Assembly (NCBI GenBank): GCA_947175305.1
Contig: CAMWMO010000041.1
Span: 1 to 8,355, forward strand
DNA length: 8,355 nucleotides
Reading direction: 5' to 3'
Source of the DNA: an uncultured Lachnospiraceae bacterium
Lineage (GTDB): Bacteria; Bacillota; Clostridia; Lachnospirales; Lachnospiraceae
Shown here one piece after another: positions 1 to 6,514 of the stretch (the stretch's first letter is position 1; each line of letters starts with the position of its first letter). Below the pieces are notes generated by a model. The model searched no databases, was not told the origin of the DNA, and saw nothing but the letters and a program-made list of their open reading frames with translations. A program made the position numbers and the translations under genes.

Positions 1-1146
1 ATAAAAGACAGAACCTCCCATGTGAAGGTGCAGTATGTGAGCCCGTCTAAGAACCCGAATTTCTATCAGAATTTTACGCCCGATCAGCCTGCTTCCAACA
101 GCCTGATTGTGGCGGGCGAAAAGAGAAGTAAGGTAGTGGACTATGAGGATATTTACGTTTATGAGATGAACTATTCCACATACAGTTATGATACCACGGG
201 CTATGACGCAGAGGGGCAGATCGTGTCGGCGTTGGCTTATGTCACTACCGATGATATGCCGGTGTTTTATACGATTGGCGGACACGGAGAGCTGGAGCTT
301 GAGGAGACCTTTATCAAGGCGATGGAGAAGGAGAATGTATCCTGCGAGACGCTCATGCTCTATACGGTGGATGAGATTCCCGAAGATGCGCAGGGACTGC
401 TGTTAGACGCTCCCACCAACGATTATTCCAAAGAGGATGCACAGAAGGTGATCGACTATCTGGAAAAGGGCGGCAATGCCCTGATCGTTACGACCATGAC
501 AGATGAGGAGATGACGAACTTTGATACCATCCTGGATTTCTACGGGGTTTCGGAAGTGGAGGGAACCATTGTGGAGATGGATCGGAATTATTATTACCAG
601 AATCCTTACTATCTGTTTCCTGAGATCGCCGCTGCCAAGGTGACGGAGCCTGTGGCGAATGCGCTGGTCTTCGCGCCTTTTTCCAGAGGTCTTGCCTACG
701 ATGAGGAAGCTTCTGATGAAATCTATTACACACCGCTTCTGACAACGAGCAGCGAGGCGTTCAGCAAGGTGAATATTACGGACAGCAGTAACTACAACAA
801 GACGGATGAGGATATTGACGGCCCCTTTGTGGTCAGTCTGGAAGTAGAGAAGGCTGCGGGGACAGATAGCATTTCCCATGCCTTTCTGGTGGGCGGAGAG
901 AGTCTTTTCACAGGGCTTGCGGATGATATGTCACCGGGCAATAATGTGAAATTCTTTGGCAGTATGATCAGTGAGCTGGCGGATCATGAAACGCCTGTGG
1001 CGGTGCCGGTTAAGAGTCTTGCAATGATGAATCTGGTATTTAAGGCGCAGACGGTCTATATCACAGCGCTGCTCTGTGTGGTCGTGATTCCGCTTGTGAC
1101 TCTTGTTACAGGGCTTGTGATCTGGCTGAGAAGAAGACGGCGTTAA
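1..1146 (+). CDS. GldG-family ABC transporter auxiliary protein, C-terminal part
   Basis: The frame is open from the first base, so the true start lies upstream; a GTG at 22 is internal. The visible 381 residues contain a YTIGGHGE segment (Gly-Gly-His-Gly-Glu about residues 93-97) that resembles the GHGE motif of GldG/ABC_transp_aux proteins. A mixed alpha/beta domain follows, including an EKGGNALIVTT strand. The protein ends in one hydrophobic helix (about 354-376) followed by five arginines, which predicts a membrane anchor with a cytoplasmic tail and an extracytoplasmic main domain. In this family the protein normally accompanies an ABC ATPase and permease; those would lie upstream, outside the window. 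The substrate is unknown. The family call is from recalled motifs and topology, and the N-terminal half cannot be assessed. Confidence 0.75.
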   Translation: MKDRTSHVKVQYVSPSKNPNFYQNFTPDQPASNSLIVAGEKRSKVVDYEDIYVYEMNYSTYSYDTTGYDAEGQIVSALAYVTTDDMPVFYTIGGHGELELEETFIKAMEKENVSCETLMLYTVDEIPEDAQGLLLDAPTNDYSKEDAQKVIDYLEKGGNALIVTTMTDEEMTNFDTILDFYGVSEVEGTIVEMDRNYYYQNPYYLFPEIAAAKVTEPVANALVFAPFSRGLAYDEEASDEIYYTPLLTTSSEAFSKVNITDSSNYNKTDEDIDGPFVVSLEVEKAAGTDSISHAFLVGGESLFTGLADDMSPGNNVKFFGSMISELADHETPVAVPVKSLAMMNLVFKAQTVYITALLCVVVIPLVTLVTGLVIWLRRRRR

Positions 1147-1164
1147 AAGCCGTCTTTTCTTTTT
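1132..1164 (+). terminator. Rho-independent terminator of the GldG-like gene
   Basis: AAGACGGC (1134-1141) pairs with GCCGTCTT (1149-1156). A G-T and an A-T pair extend the stem to 10 bp, and the loop is 7 nt. A T-rich run, TTTTCTTTTT, follows. The upstream arm is made of the last Arg codons and the stop codon TAA sits in the loop, so the terminator is partly inside the coding sequence. It separates this gene from the hydrogenase operon. Confidence 0.85.
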
Positions 1165-1179
1165 CACATCACAGAATTA

Positions 1180-1208
1180 TTGACTTCCTTTGGACTTTGT
1201 GCCAAAAT
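1180..1208 (+). promoter_or_regulatory. Sigma-A-like promoter of the hydrogenase operon
   Basis: The -35 TTGACT (1180-1185, 5 of 6 to consensus) is followed after 17 bp by the -10 CAAAAT (1203-1208, 4 of 6). Transcription would begin near 1215, giving a leader of about 70 nt before the ATG at 1287 that includes the Rex-like operator. The weak -10 leaves some doubt. Confidence 0.5.
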
Positions 1209-1229
1209 GAATAACGAACAAAGGGCAGT

Positions 1230-1257
1230 TTGTCTGCTAAGATTGTGAAAATATTAA
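1230..1257 (+). promoter_or_regulatory. Possible second promoter overlapping the Rex-like site
   Basis: TTGTCT (1230-1235) and TATTAA (1252-1257) are each 4 of 6 to consensus with a 16-bp spacer. The -10 would lie inside the Rex-like operator, the geometry expected for direct repression. The match is weak and this is an alternative to the promoter at 1180-1208. Confidence 0.25.
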
Positions 1258-1262
1258 CAATC
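1241..1262. promoter_or_regulatory. Rex (NADH/NAD+ redox repressor) operator-like palindrome
   Basis: The 18-bp core TTGTGAAAATATTAACAA (1243-1260) has the layout TTGTGAA-N4-TTAACAA. This matches the Rex operator form TTGTKAA-N4-TTMACAA known from Gram-positive bacteria. GAT/ATC flanks extend it to a 22-bp interrupted palindrome with 18 of 22 symmetric positions. It lies between the best promoter and the hydrogenase start. Rex is known to control hydrogenase and fermentation genes in clostridia, releasing DNA when NADH is high. No rex gene is in the window, so binding is inferred from the motif and from the target gene. Confidence 0.7.
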
Positions 1263-1286
1263 GAAAGAAAGGCGTGGATATCTAAG

Positions 1287-2783
1287 ATGAGAGGAATCGA
1301 TACGCAGGTTCGTAAGAACAGAAGACGTATTTTTAAGGAAGTGGCGCATCTGGCTTATCATTCAGAGAATCTGAAGGATGACATTGAGGCGTTGCCTTAC
1401 AAGATCGTAAATTACGATGAATCGGATTACGGGAATATATACAGGGATCGGGCGATCGTGAGAGAGCGGATTCGTCTGGCCATGGGGCTTTCCCTGCGGC
1501 CGGAAAATGTGCCGGTGCATCTGACGCAGGGGCTGGAGGAGAGCAATATCTCGGAAAAATACTACGAGCCGCCGCTGATGCAGGTTATTCCATCGGCGTG
1601 CAATGCCTGTCCGGAGAACAGATATTACGTGACAGACCGCTGTATGGGCTGTGTGGCGCATCCCTGCAGAGAGGTATGTCCCAGAGGGGCGATCTCTATG
1701 GTAAACGGCCGCTCGGTGATCGATTCGGAAAAATGTATCAAGTGCGGTAAATGTAAGGCAGTCTGTCCTTACGATGCCATTGCCCATCAGGTGCGCCCCT
1801 GTGCGGGTGCCTGCGGGGTAAATGCGATCAAAAATGACGAGAAGGGACGTGCGGTGATCGACAACGATCTGTGCGTCTCCTGCGGGCAGTGTATGGTGAA
1901 CTGTCCCTTCGGTGCGATCGCGGACAAGTCACAGATCTTCCAGCTGATTCGCGCTCTGCAGGCGGGCGGTAAGATCATCGCGCAGGTGGCGCCTGCTTTT
2001 GCGGGACAGTTTGGGCCTGAGGTGACGCCGGATATGCTGAAGACAGCGCTCAAGGAGCTGGGCTTTTACGATGTATACGAGACGGCGATCGGTGCGGATA
2101 TGGGGGCAATCGCGGAGGCGGAGCACTACGCGAAGGAGGTTTCCACGGGCAAGCTTCCGTTCAGTCTGACATCCTGCTGTCCGTCATGGTCTGTGCTGGC
2201 AAAGAAGTTCTTCCCGGAGACCATAGATAAGATTTCCAATGCGCTGACGCCCATGGTGGCTACAGCCAGAGTGATCAAGGAGGAGCATCCCGATGCTAAG
2301 GTGGTCTTTATCGGGCCCTGTGCCTCTAAGAAGCTGGAGGCGTCCAGAAGGACGATCCGTTCGGATGTGGATTTTGTTATCACCTTTGAAGAATTGACAG
2401 GTATTTTCGAGGCTAAGGGAATCCTTCTGAAGGAGATCCAGGCCATGGATGAGATGCGTGGAGCCACCGGTGCAGGACGCGGCTACGGTGTGGCAGGCGG
2501 CGTGGCCAGCGCCATCGAGGAGTGTGTGAGAGAGTATTATCCCGATGTGGAGGTACATATCGAGCATGCGGAGAGTCTTTCAGAGTGTAAGAAGATACTG
2601 ATGCTTGCCAAGGCCGGCAAGAAAAACGGCTGCCTGATCGAGGGTATGGCCTGTCCCGGCGGCTGTGTGGCGGGCGCCGGCACAAATATTGCGATCCCGA
2701 CAGCGGCGAAGGCAGTGTCTGCCTTTAAGGATGCGGCACCGCAGAAGATACCCGCGCAGAATAGAGAGGAAGCAGCACAGTAA
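1287..2783 (+). CDS. Monomeric [FeFe] hydrogenase with multiple ferredoxin-type clusters (group B-like)
   Basis: It catalyses reversible 2H+ + 2e- to H2 in the cytoplasm, probably with ferredoxin as electron carrier. The product is 498 residues from ATG 1287. An in-frame TTG at 1230 would add 19 residues encoded largely by the Rex-like operator, and [16 protein letters not shown] looks like a natural N-terminus. The Shine-Dalgarno is weak (AAAGG at 1268-1272, 14 nt away). Sixteen cysteines at 105-206 include [14 protein letters not shown] (119-132), [12 protein letters not shown] (150-161), CAGAC (172-176) and [12 protein letters not shown] (196-207), enough for four [4Fe-4S] clusters. H-cluster motifs are L1 TSCCPSW (295-301), L2 GPCASKKLE (343-351) and L3 EGMACPGGC (452-460). 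Ser300 and Gly343 replace the Gly and Met of the well-studied clostridial CpI enzyme, which suggests group B. The HydE, HydF and HydG maturases needed for the H-cluster are not in the window. gltX follows after 20 bases. Confidence 0.93.
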   Translation: MRGIDTQVRKNRRRIFKEVAHLAYHSENLKDDIEALPYKIVNYDESDYGNIYRDRAIVRERIRLAMGLSLRPENVPVHLTQGLEESNISEKYYEPPLMQVIPSACNACPENRYYVTDRCMGCVAHPCREVCPRGAISMVNGRSVIDSEKCIKCGKCKAVCPYDAIAHQVRPCAGACGVNAIKNDEKGRAVIDNDLCVSCGQCMVNCPFGAIADKSQIFQLIRALQAGGKIIAQVAPAFAGQFGPEVTPDMLKTALKELGFYDVYETAIGADMGAIAEAEHYAKEVSTGKLPFSLTSCCPSWSVLAKKFFPETIDKISNALTPMVATARVIKEEHPDAKVVFIGPCASKKLEASRRTIRSDVDFVITFEELTGIFEAKGILLKEIQAMDEMRGATGAGRGYGVAGGVASAIEECVREYYPDVEVHIEHAESLSECKKILMLAKAGKKNGCLIEGMACPGGCVAGAGTNIAIPTAAKAVSAFKDAAPQKIPAQNREEAAQ

Positions 2784-2790
2784 ACGACAG

Positions 2791-2797
2791 AGAGGAA
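2791..2797 (+). promoter_or_regulatory. Ribosome binding site deciding the gltX start
   Basis: AGAGGAA at 2791-2797 lies 6 nt before the ATG at 2804, but directly abuts the other in-frame ATG at 2798. Spacing therefore favours 2804, giving [14 protein letters not shown]. Confidence 0.65.
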
Positions 2798-2803
2798 ATG
2801 GAT

Positions 2804-4258
2804 ATGGAAAAAATAAGAACCAGGTATGCGCCCAGCCCTACCGGACGGATGCATGTGGGAAATTTGAGAACGGCGCTTTATGCCTATCTGATCACCAAGC
2901 ACGAGGGCGGGGATTTTATCCTGCGGATCGAGGATACGGATCAAGAGCGTTATGTGGAGGGAGCGGTGGATATTATATACCGCACTCTGGAGAATACGGG
3001 ACTTGTCCATGACGAAGGCCCGGATAAGGATGGCGGCGTGGGCCCCTATGTACAGAGCGAACGCCAGAAGCAGGGCATCTATTTACAGTATGCGAAGCAG
3101 CTGATTGAGAAGGGCGAAGCCTATTATTGCTTTTGCGATAAGGAGCGGCTGTCTACCCTGACCCAGACGGTGGCGGGCAAGGAGATCAATGTTTATGACA
3201 AGCACTGCCTGCATCTGTCTAAGGAGGAAGTGGAGAAAAATCTGGCGGAGGGAAAACCTTATGTGATCCGGCAGAATAATCCCACCGAGGGGACGACTAC
3301 CTTCCACGACGATATCTACGGAGACATTACCGTGGATAATGCAGAGCTGGACGATATGATCCTGATTAAGTCGGACGGTTACCCCACCTATAATTTTGCC
3401 AACGTGGTGGACGATCATTTGATGGGGATCACTCATGTGGTGCGGGGCAATGAGTACCTTTCCTCCTCACCCAAATACAACCGTCTCTATGAGGCTTTCG
3501 GCTGGGAGGTGCCGGAGTATGTGCACTGTCCGCTGATCACGGACGAGTCGCATCAGAAGCTGTCCAAACGGTGCGGACATTCCTCCTATGAGGATCTGAT
3601 CGAGCAGGGCTTTCTCTCCGAGGCCATCGTAAACTTTGTGGCGCTTCTGGGCTGGAGCCCTGAGGACAACGAGGAGATCTTTACATTGGAAGAGCTGGTG
3701 AAACGGTTTGATTACCATCATCTCTCCAAATCTCCGGCGGTGTTTGATTATACCAAGCTGAAATGGATGAACGGGGAATACCTGAAGGCTATGGATTTTG
3801 ACCGGTTCTATGAGATGGCGGAACCTTATTTAAAAGAGGCGGTGAAAAAGGAGTATGATCTGAAAAAGATCGCCGCTATGGTCAAGACCCGGATCGAGAT
3901 CTTCCCGGATATCAAAGACCATGTGGATTTCTTTGATGCGCTCCCGGCATATGATGTGGCGATGTATACCCATAAGAAGATGAAGACCAATGCGCAGACT
4001 TCCCTGGAGGTCCTCAAGGATCTGTTACCGATCCTGGAAGCACAGGAGGATTATTCCAACGATGCGCTCTATCAGACCCTGTCCGCTTATGTGACGGAGA
4101 AGGGCTATAAAAACGGATATGTGATGTGGCCTGTGAGAACGGCGGTTTCCGGCAAACAGATGACGCCGGGCGGTGCGACGGAGCTCATGGAGGTTTTGGG
4201 AAAGGAAGAATCCCTTGCAAGGATCAGGCAGGGAATCGCAATGCTTGAACAGGCTTGA
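2804..4258 (+). CDS. gltX: Glutamyl-tRNA synthetase
   Basis: This class I aminoacyl-tRNA synthetase charges tRNA with glutamate using ATP in the cytoplasm. The product is 484 residues, normal for bacterial GluRS. The N-terminus [20 protein letters not shown] holds the HIGH-type signature as HVGN (17-20). The KMSKS-type loop is KLSKR (252-256). A CFC pair near residue 108 and a later CLH (KHCLH) resemble the CxC...CxH zinc site of E. coli GluRS. The Rossmann core is followed by an alpha-helical anticodon-binding region ending in [13 protein letters not shown]. The loop after KLSKR reads CGHSSYEDL rather than the more usual HGD-type, a minor variation. In most Firmicutes this enzyme also misacylates tRNA-Gln for GatCAB; whether that holds here is not visible. 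It lies 20 bases after the hydrogenase with no terminator between, so co-transcription is likely, and it overlaps the helicase by 14 bases. Confidence 0.97.
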   Translation: MEKIRTRYAPSPTGRMHVGNLRTALYAYLITKHEGGDFILRIEDTDQERYVEGAVDIIYRTLENTGLVHDEGPDKDGGVGPYVQSERQKQGIYLQYAKQLIEKGEAYYCFCDKERLSTLTQTVAGKEINVYDKHCLHLSKEEVEKNLAEGKPYVIRQNNPTEGTTTFHDDIYGDITVDNAELDDMILIKSDGYPTYNFANVVDDHLMGITHVVRGNEYLSSSPKYNRLYEAFGWEVPEYVHCPLITDESHQKLSKRCGHSSYEDLIEQGFLSEAIVNFVALLGWSPEDNEEIFTLEELVKRFDYHHLSKSPAVFDYTKLKWMNGEYLKAMDFDRFYEMAEPYLKEAVKKEYDLKKIAAMVKTRIEIFPDIKDHVDFFDALPAYDVAMYTHKKMKTNAQTSLEVLKDLLPILEAQEDYSNDALYQTLSAYVTEKGYKNGYVMWPVRTAVSGKQMTPGGATELMEVLGKEESLARIRQGIAMLEQA

Positions 4259-6161
4259 TCTTTCCTGCACAAACAGGCAGAGAGAAGCCATTCTGCACAC
4301 AGTCGGGCCGGCAGGTGTTTTAGCCGGGCCCGGCAGTGGCAAAACCTTTGTCACCACACATCGCATTCACAGACTCATCACATCCGAGGGCGTGGATCCC
4401 TCGCACATTCTTGTCATCACATTTACGAAAGCCGCTGCACTGGAAATGCAGGAGAGATTCTTTCGTCTGATGGAGACGGAGAGGCCACCGGTACACTTTG
4501 GCACCTTTCACGCAGTCTTCTATCATATCTTAAAACAATCGGCGCAGTATCGCGGACATACCATTATCACGGAAGCAGAAAAACGAAAACTGATTCGGGA
4601 TATTCTGCATATGCACAAACTGTTTCTATATTTACAGGAGGAAGATATTGAGGAAGTCCTTTCGGCAGTAAGCAGAGCGAAGTCGAGCCTGACAGAGCTT
4701 CCTGTAAAGATCGGTAAGATGGGAGAGGAGGATTTCCGGTTTTTACGAACGGAGTATCAGAGCTATCTGGAAGAATTTTCAAAGTTTGATTTTGACGATC
4801 TGATGGCGGCATGTCTTAAGCTGTTTCGGGAGGATGCGGCAAGCCTTGCCGGATGGCAGGGACAGTTTCGTTATATTCTGGTGGATGAATTTCAGGATAT
4901 CTCTCCGGTTCAGTATGAAATCGTAAAGCTGCTGGCGGCGCCGGAGAACAATCTGTTTATCGTGGGAGACGACGACCAGTCCATCTATGGCTTCCGCGGG
5001 GCAAGCCCTGACAGTATGCAGCAGTTCTTTCAGGATTTCTCACAGGCGAAACGGATTTTGCTGGACGTCAACTTCCGCTGTCACAGAGAGATCGTGGAGG
5101 CGGCTGGCATAATGATCGGAGAAAATAAGAATCGGTTACCAAAGGAGATTGTGGCAAATCACGAAAATGGGGAAGGCTTCTCCCTGCACCGGGAAGAGAC
5201 TGAGGAAGCGCTCACAAAAGCTGTGACGGCGGCTCTGAAGCAAGAGCAGATGCAGGGAAATCTGTCCGCCTGTGCCATGATCTGCCGGACGAATTTTGCC
5301 TGCGGCCTCTGGGCACAGACACTGCGCGAAACGGGGATCCCCTGTGTCATGCGGGAAAAGCCAAAAGATCGGTTTGCTCACTTTGTGATACAGGATATCC
5401 GTGCCTATCTGGCTCTTGCAAAGGGGGAATACAGAAGGCAATATTTTCTGCGGATCATGAACCGGCCTGTGCGCTATATCAAGCGGGACAGTCTGCCGGA
5501 AGAGCGGGTGGAGCGGGAGAAGCTGCTCGCTTATTATCAGAATACGCCCGCCATACAGGAGCGGGTAAAAAGATTCTATCGGGATCTGGAGGCGCTTTCT
5601 TCCAAGCGGCTGCATTTACAGATCCGATACATCCGTAAGGCAATCGGCTATGAGACCTATCTGCGGGAAAAATATGGCGCCCAAAAGGCGGAGGAGTTTA
5701 TACAGATCGGTGAGTGGTTTGAGGATTTTTCCAGACAGTTTATGACGCTGCGGGAAATGGATGACTATATTAGTCAATACAAGGAGACCATTCAGGAAAC
5801 GACGAAGGCGGATGAGGAGGGCGTCCAGCTTATGACCATGCACGCCTCCAAGGGGTTAGAGTTTCCCACGGTTTTTCTGCCGGAATGTAATGAGGGGAAG
5901 GTGCCCATGCATAAGGCAAAAGCAGAGGATGAGATAGAGGAGGAACGGCGGATGTTCTATGTGGCTATGACCAGAGCCAAAGAGAAGCTCTGTCTGTTTT
6001 ACCACAATGGAAAAACCGGAAAGGATGCTCCTTCCCGGTTCTTAAATCCGCTATTGTCTCATGACTCTTCGTCATCTACCAGCTCGTCGAACTCGGCGGT
6101 GTCTAAAAATTCATCGAAGGCGTCCGCTACGGCCTCATATTCCTCGTCGTCCTCGATATAG
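4245..6161 (+). CDS. UvrD/PcrA-type superfamily 1 ATP-dependent DNA helicase, short form
   Basis: This predicted 3'-5' DNA helicase acts in DNA repair or replication restart. Numbered from TTG 4245 (638 aa) the SF1A motifs run in order. They are a Q motif TNRQREAI, Walker A AGPGSGKT (27-34), Ia [11 protein letters not shown], Walker B DEFQD (214-218), [35 protein letters not shown] (from 532) and [16 protein letters not shown] (from 568, arginine finger region near Arg577). The body ends near residue 605, well short of the roughly 730 residues usual for PcrA. TTG 4245 is chosen because an AGGGA lies 10 nt upstream and the Q motif then begins close to the N-terminus; a GTG at 4173 would add 24 residues inside gltX with no family resemblance. 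The last 33 residues are a Ser-rich tail (18 Ser) read antisense through DUF1292. Which repair pathway it serves cannot be told from sequence. Confidence 0.9.
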   Translation: MNRLDLSCTNRQREAILHTVGPAGVLAGPGSGKTFVTTHRIHRLITSEGVDPSHILVITFTKAAALEMQERFFRLMETERPPVHFGTFHAVFYHILKQSAQYRGHTIITEAEKRKLIRDILHMHKLFLYLQEEDIEEVLSAVSRAKSSLTELPVKIGKMGEEDFRFLRTEYQSYLEEFSKFDFDDLMAACLKLFREDAASLAGWQGQFRYILVDEFQDISPVQYEIVKLLAAPENNLFIVGDDDQSIYGFRGASPDSMQQFFQDFSQAKRILLDVNFRCHREIVEAAGIMIGENKNRLPKEIVANHENGEGFSLHREETEEALTKAVTAALKQEQMQGNLSACAMICRTNFACGLWAQTLRETGIPCVMREKPKDRFAHFVIQDIRAYLALAKGEYRRQYFLRIMNRPVRYIKRDSLPEERVEREKLLAYYQNTPAIQERVKRFYRDLEALSSKRLHLQIRYIRKAIGYETYLREKYGAQKAEEFIQIGEWFEDFSRQFMTLREMDDYISQYKETIQETTKADEEGVQLMTMHASKGLEFPTVFLPECNEGKVPMHKAKAEDEIEEERRMFYVAMTRAKEKLCLFYHNGKTGKDAPSRFLNPLLSHDSSSSTSSSNSAVSKNSSKASATASYSSSSSI

Positions 6162-6403
6162 CCAAGCTCAGGCTCCTCGTTGGGATCCTTGGGATTCTCG
6201 CTGTACCGATAGAACCAGACTTCGCCGTCCGTGTTTGCGCCGTCCTCTGCAAGAGGCAGAAGAGCGATATAATCTTTGCCTGCGACAGTCAGGATCGTGA
6301 CCACGGCGCAGGTGACATGAGAGCCGTCGTCCAGCTCTAGCTCAACGGTCATTTCCTCCTTGTCCAGTTCTTCCTGAGTGGGATTTTTATCTTCTTTGCT
6401 CAT
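6059..6403 (-). CDS. DUF1292 family acidic protein (YrzB-like)
   Basis: This is a 114-residue cytoplasmic protein with no signal peptide or membrane segment. The N-terminus is short and charged. The central portion, MTVELELDDGSHVTC, VVTILTVAGKDYIALLPL and EVWFYRYSEN, follows the DUF1292 pattern of short beta strands seen in Firmicutes proteins of unknown function such as B. subtilis YrzB. The C-terminus is very acidic, and overall there are 38 Asp/Glu against 6 Lys/Arg. Start and translation are well supported: ATG at 6403 with AGGAGG 7 nt upstream and a promoter at 6435-6463. Its last 103 bases overlap the 3' end of the helicase on the other strand. No biochemical function is known to me for this family. 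Confidence 0.88.
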   Translation of the reverse strand: MSKEDKNPTQEELDKEEMTVELELDDGSHVTCAVVTILTVAGKDYIALLPLAEDGANTDGEVWFYRYSENPKDPNEEPELGYIEDDEEYEAVADAFDEFLDTAEFDELVDDEES

Positions 6404-6410
6404 GGCGGAT

Positions 6411-6416
6411 CCTCCT
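6411..6416 (-). promoter_or_regulatory. Ribosome binding site of the DUF1292 gene
   Basis: The plus-strand CCTCCT reads AGGAGG on the minus strand, a full Shine-Dalgarno match, 7 nt before ATG 6403. It fixes the start and suggests efficient translation. Confidence 0.9.
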
Positions 6417-6434
6417 GTTTCTTTCCTTTGTCAC

Positions 6435-6463
6435 ATCATACCATAAACTTTTTAGATTGAAAA
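6435..6463 (-). promoter_or_regulatory. Promoter of the DUF1292 gene
   Basis: On the minus strand the -35 is TTTTCA (6463-6458, 4 of 6) and the -10 is TATGAT (6440-6435, 5 of 6), with a 17-bp spacer. Transcription would start near 6428. Its -35 shares five bases with the -35 of the divergent GH13 promoter. Confidence 0.65.
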
Positions 6464-6485
6464 GAAGCGGTATTTTCAGTATAAT
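6457..6485 (+). promoter_or_regulatory. Promoter of the GH13-like gene
   Basis: TTGAAA (6457-6462, 5 of 6) and a perfect TATAAT (6480-6485) are separated by the optimal 17 bp. Transcription would begin near 6492, leaving a leader of about 23 nt. This is the strongest promoter in the window. Confidence 0.85.
6458..6478. repeat. Inverted repeat in the divergent promoter region
   Basis: TGAAAA (6458-6463) and TTTTCA (6473-6478) are perfect 6-bp inverted arms around a 9-bp centre, GAAGCGGTA. The left arm is the DUF1292 -35, and the right arm ends just before the GH13 -10. It is placed like an operator, but short A/T-rich arms can arise by chance and I recognise no regulator for it. Confidence 0.35.
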
Positions 6486-6503
6486 AGAAAATGACTTAAA
6501 GGA

Positions 6504-6509
6504 TGGAGG
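6504..6509 (+). promoter_or_regulatory. Ribosome binding site of the GH13-like gene
   Basis: TGGAGG lies 5 nt before ATG 6515, a strong Shine-Dalgarno that supports this start and active translation. Confidence 0.85.
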
Positions 6510-6514
6510 CTTTC

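Noticed and set aside
403..879. Minus-strand open frame within the GldG-like gene
   Set aside because: No family resemblance; the plus strand codes for a coherent membrane-anchored protein.
1230..1286. N-terminal extension of the hydrogenase from TTG 1230 or GTG 1245
   Set aside because: The extension is encoded largely by the Rex-like palindrome, the RBS spacing for the TTG is only 4 nt, and the family-like sequence starts at MRGIDTQ.
2665..3012. Plus-strand open frame spanning the hydrogenase/gltX junction
   Set aside because: It is an Arg-rich out-of-frame reading of two well-identified genes.
4173..4244. Helicase start at GTG 4173
   Set aside because: The added 24 residues are gltX read in another frame and do not resemble a helicase N-terminus.
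6463..6478. Possible cre site (CcpA catabolite repression) in front of the GH13-like gene
   Set aside because: AAGCGG resembles the cre core, but the flanking TG and CA positions do not match at the correct spacing. Only the longer inverted repeat is real.
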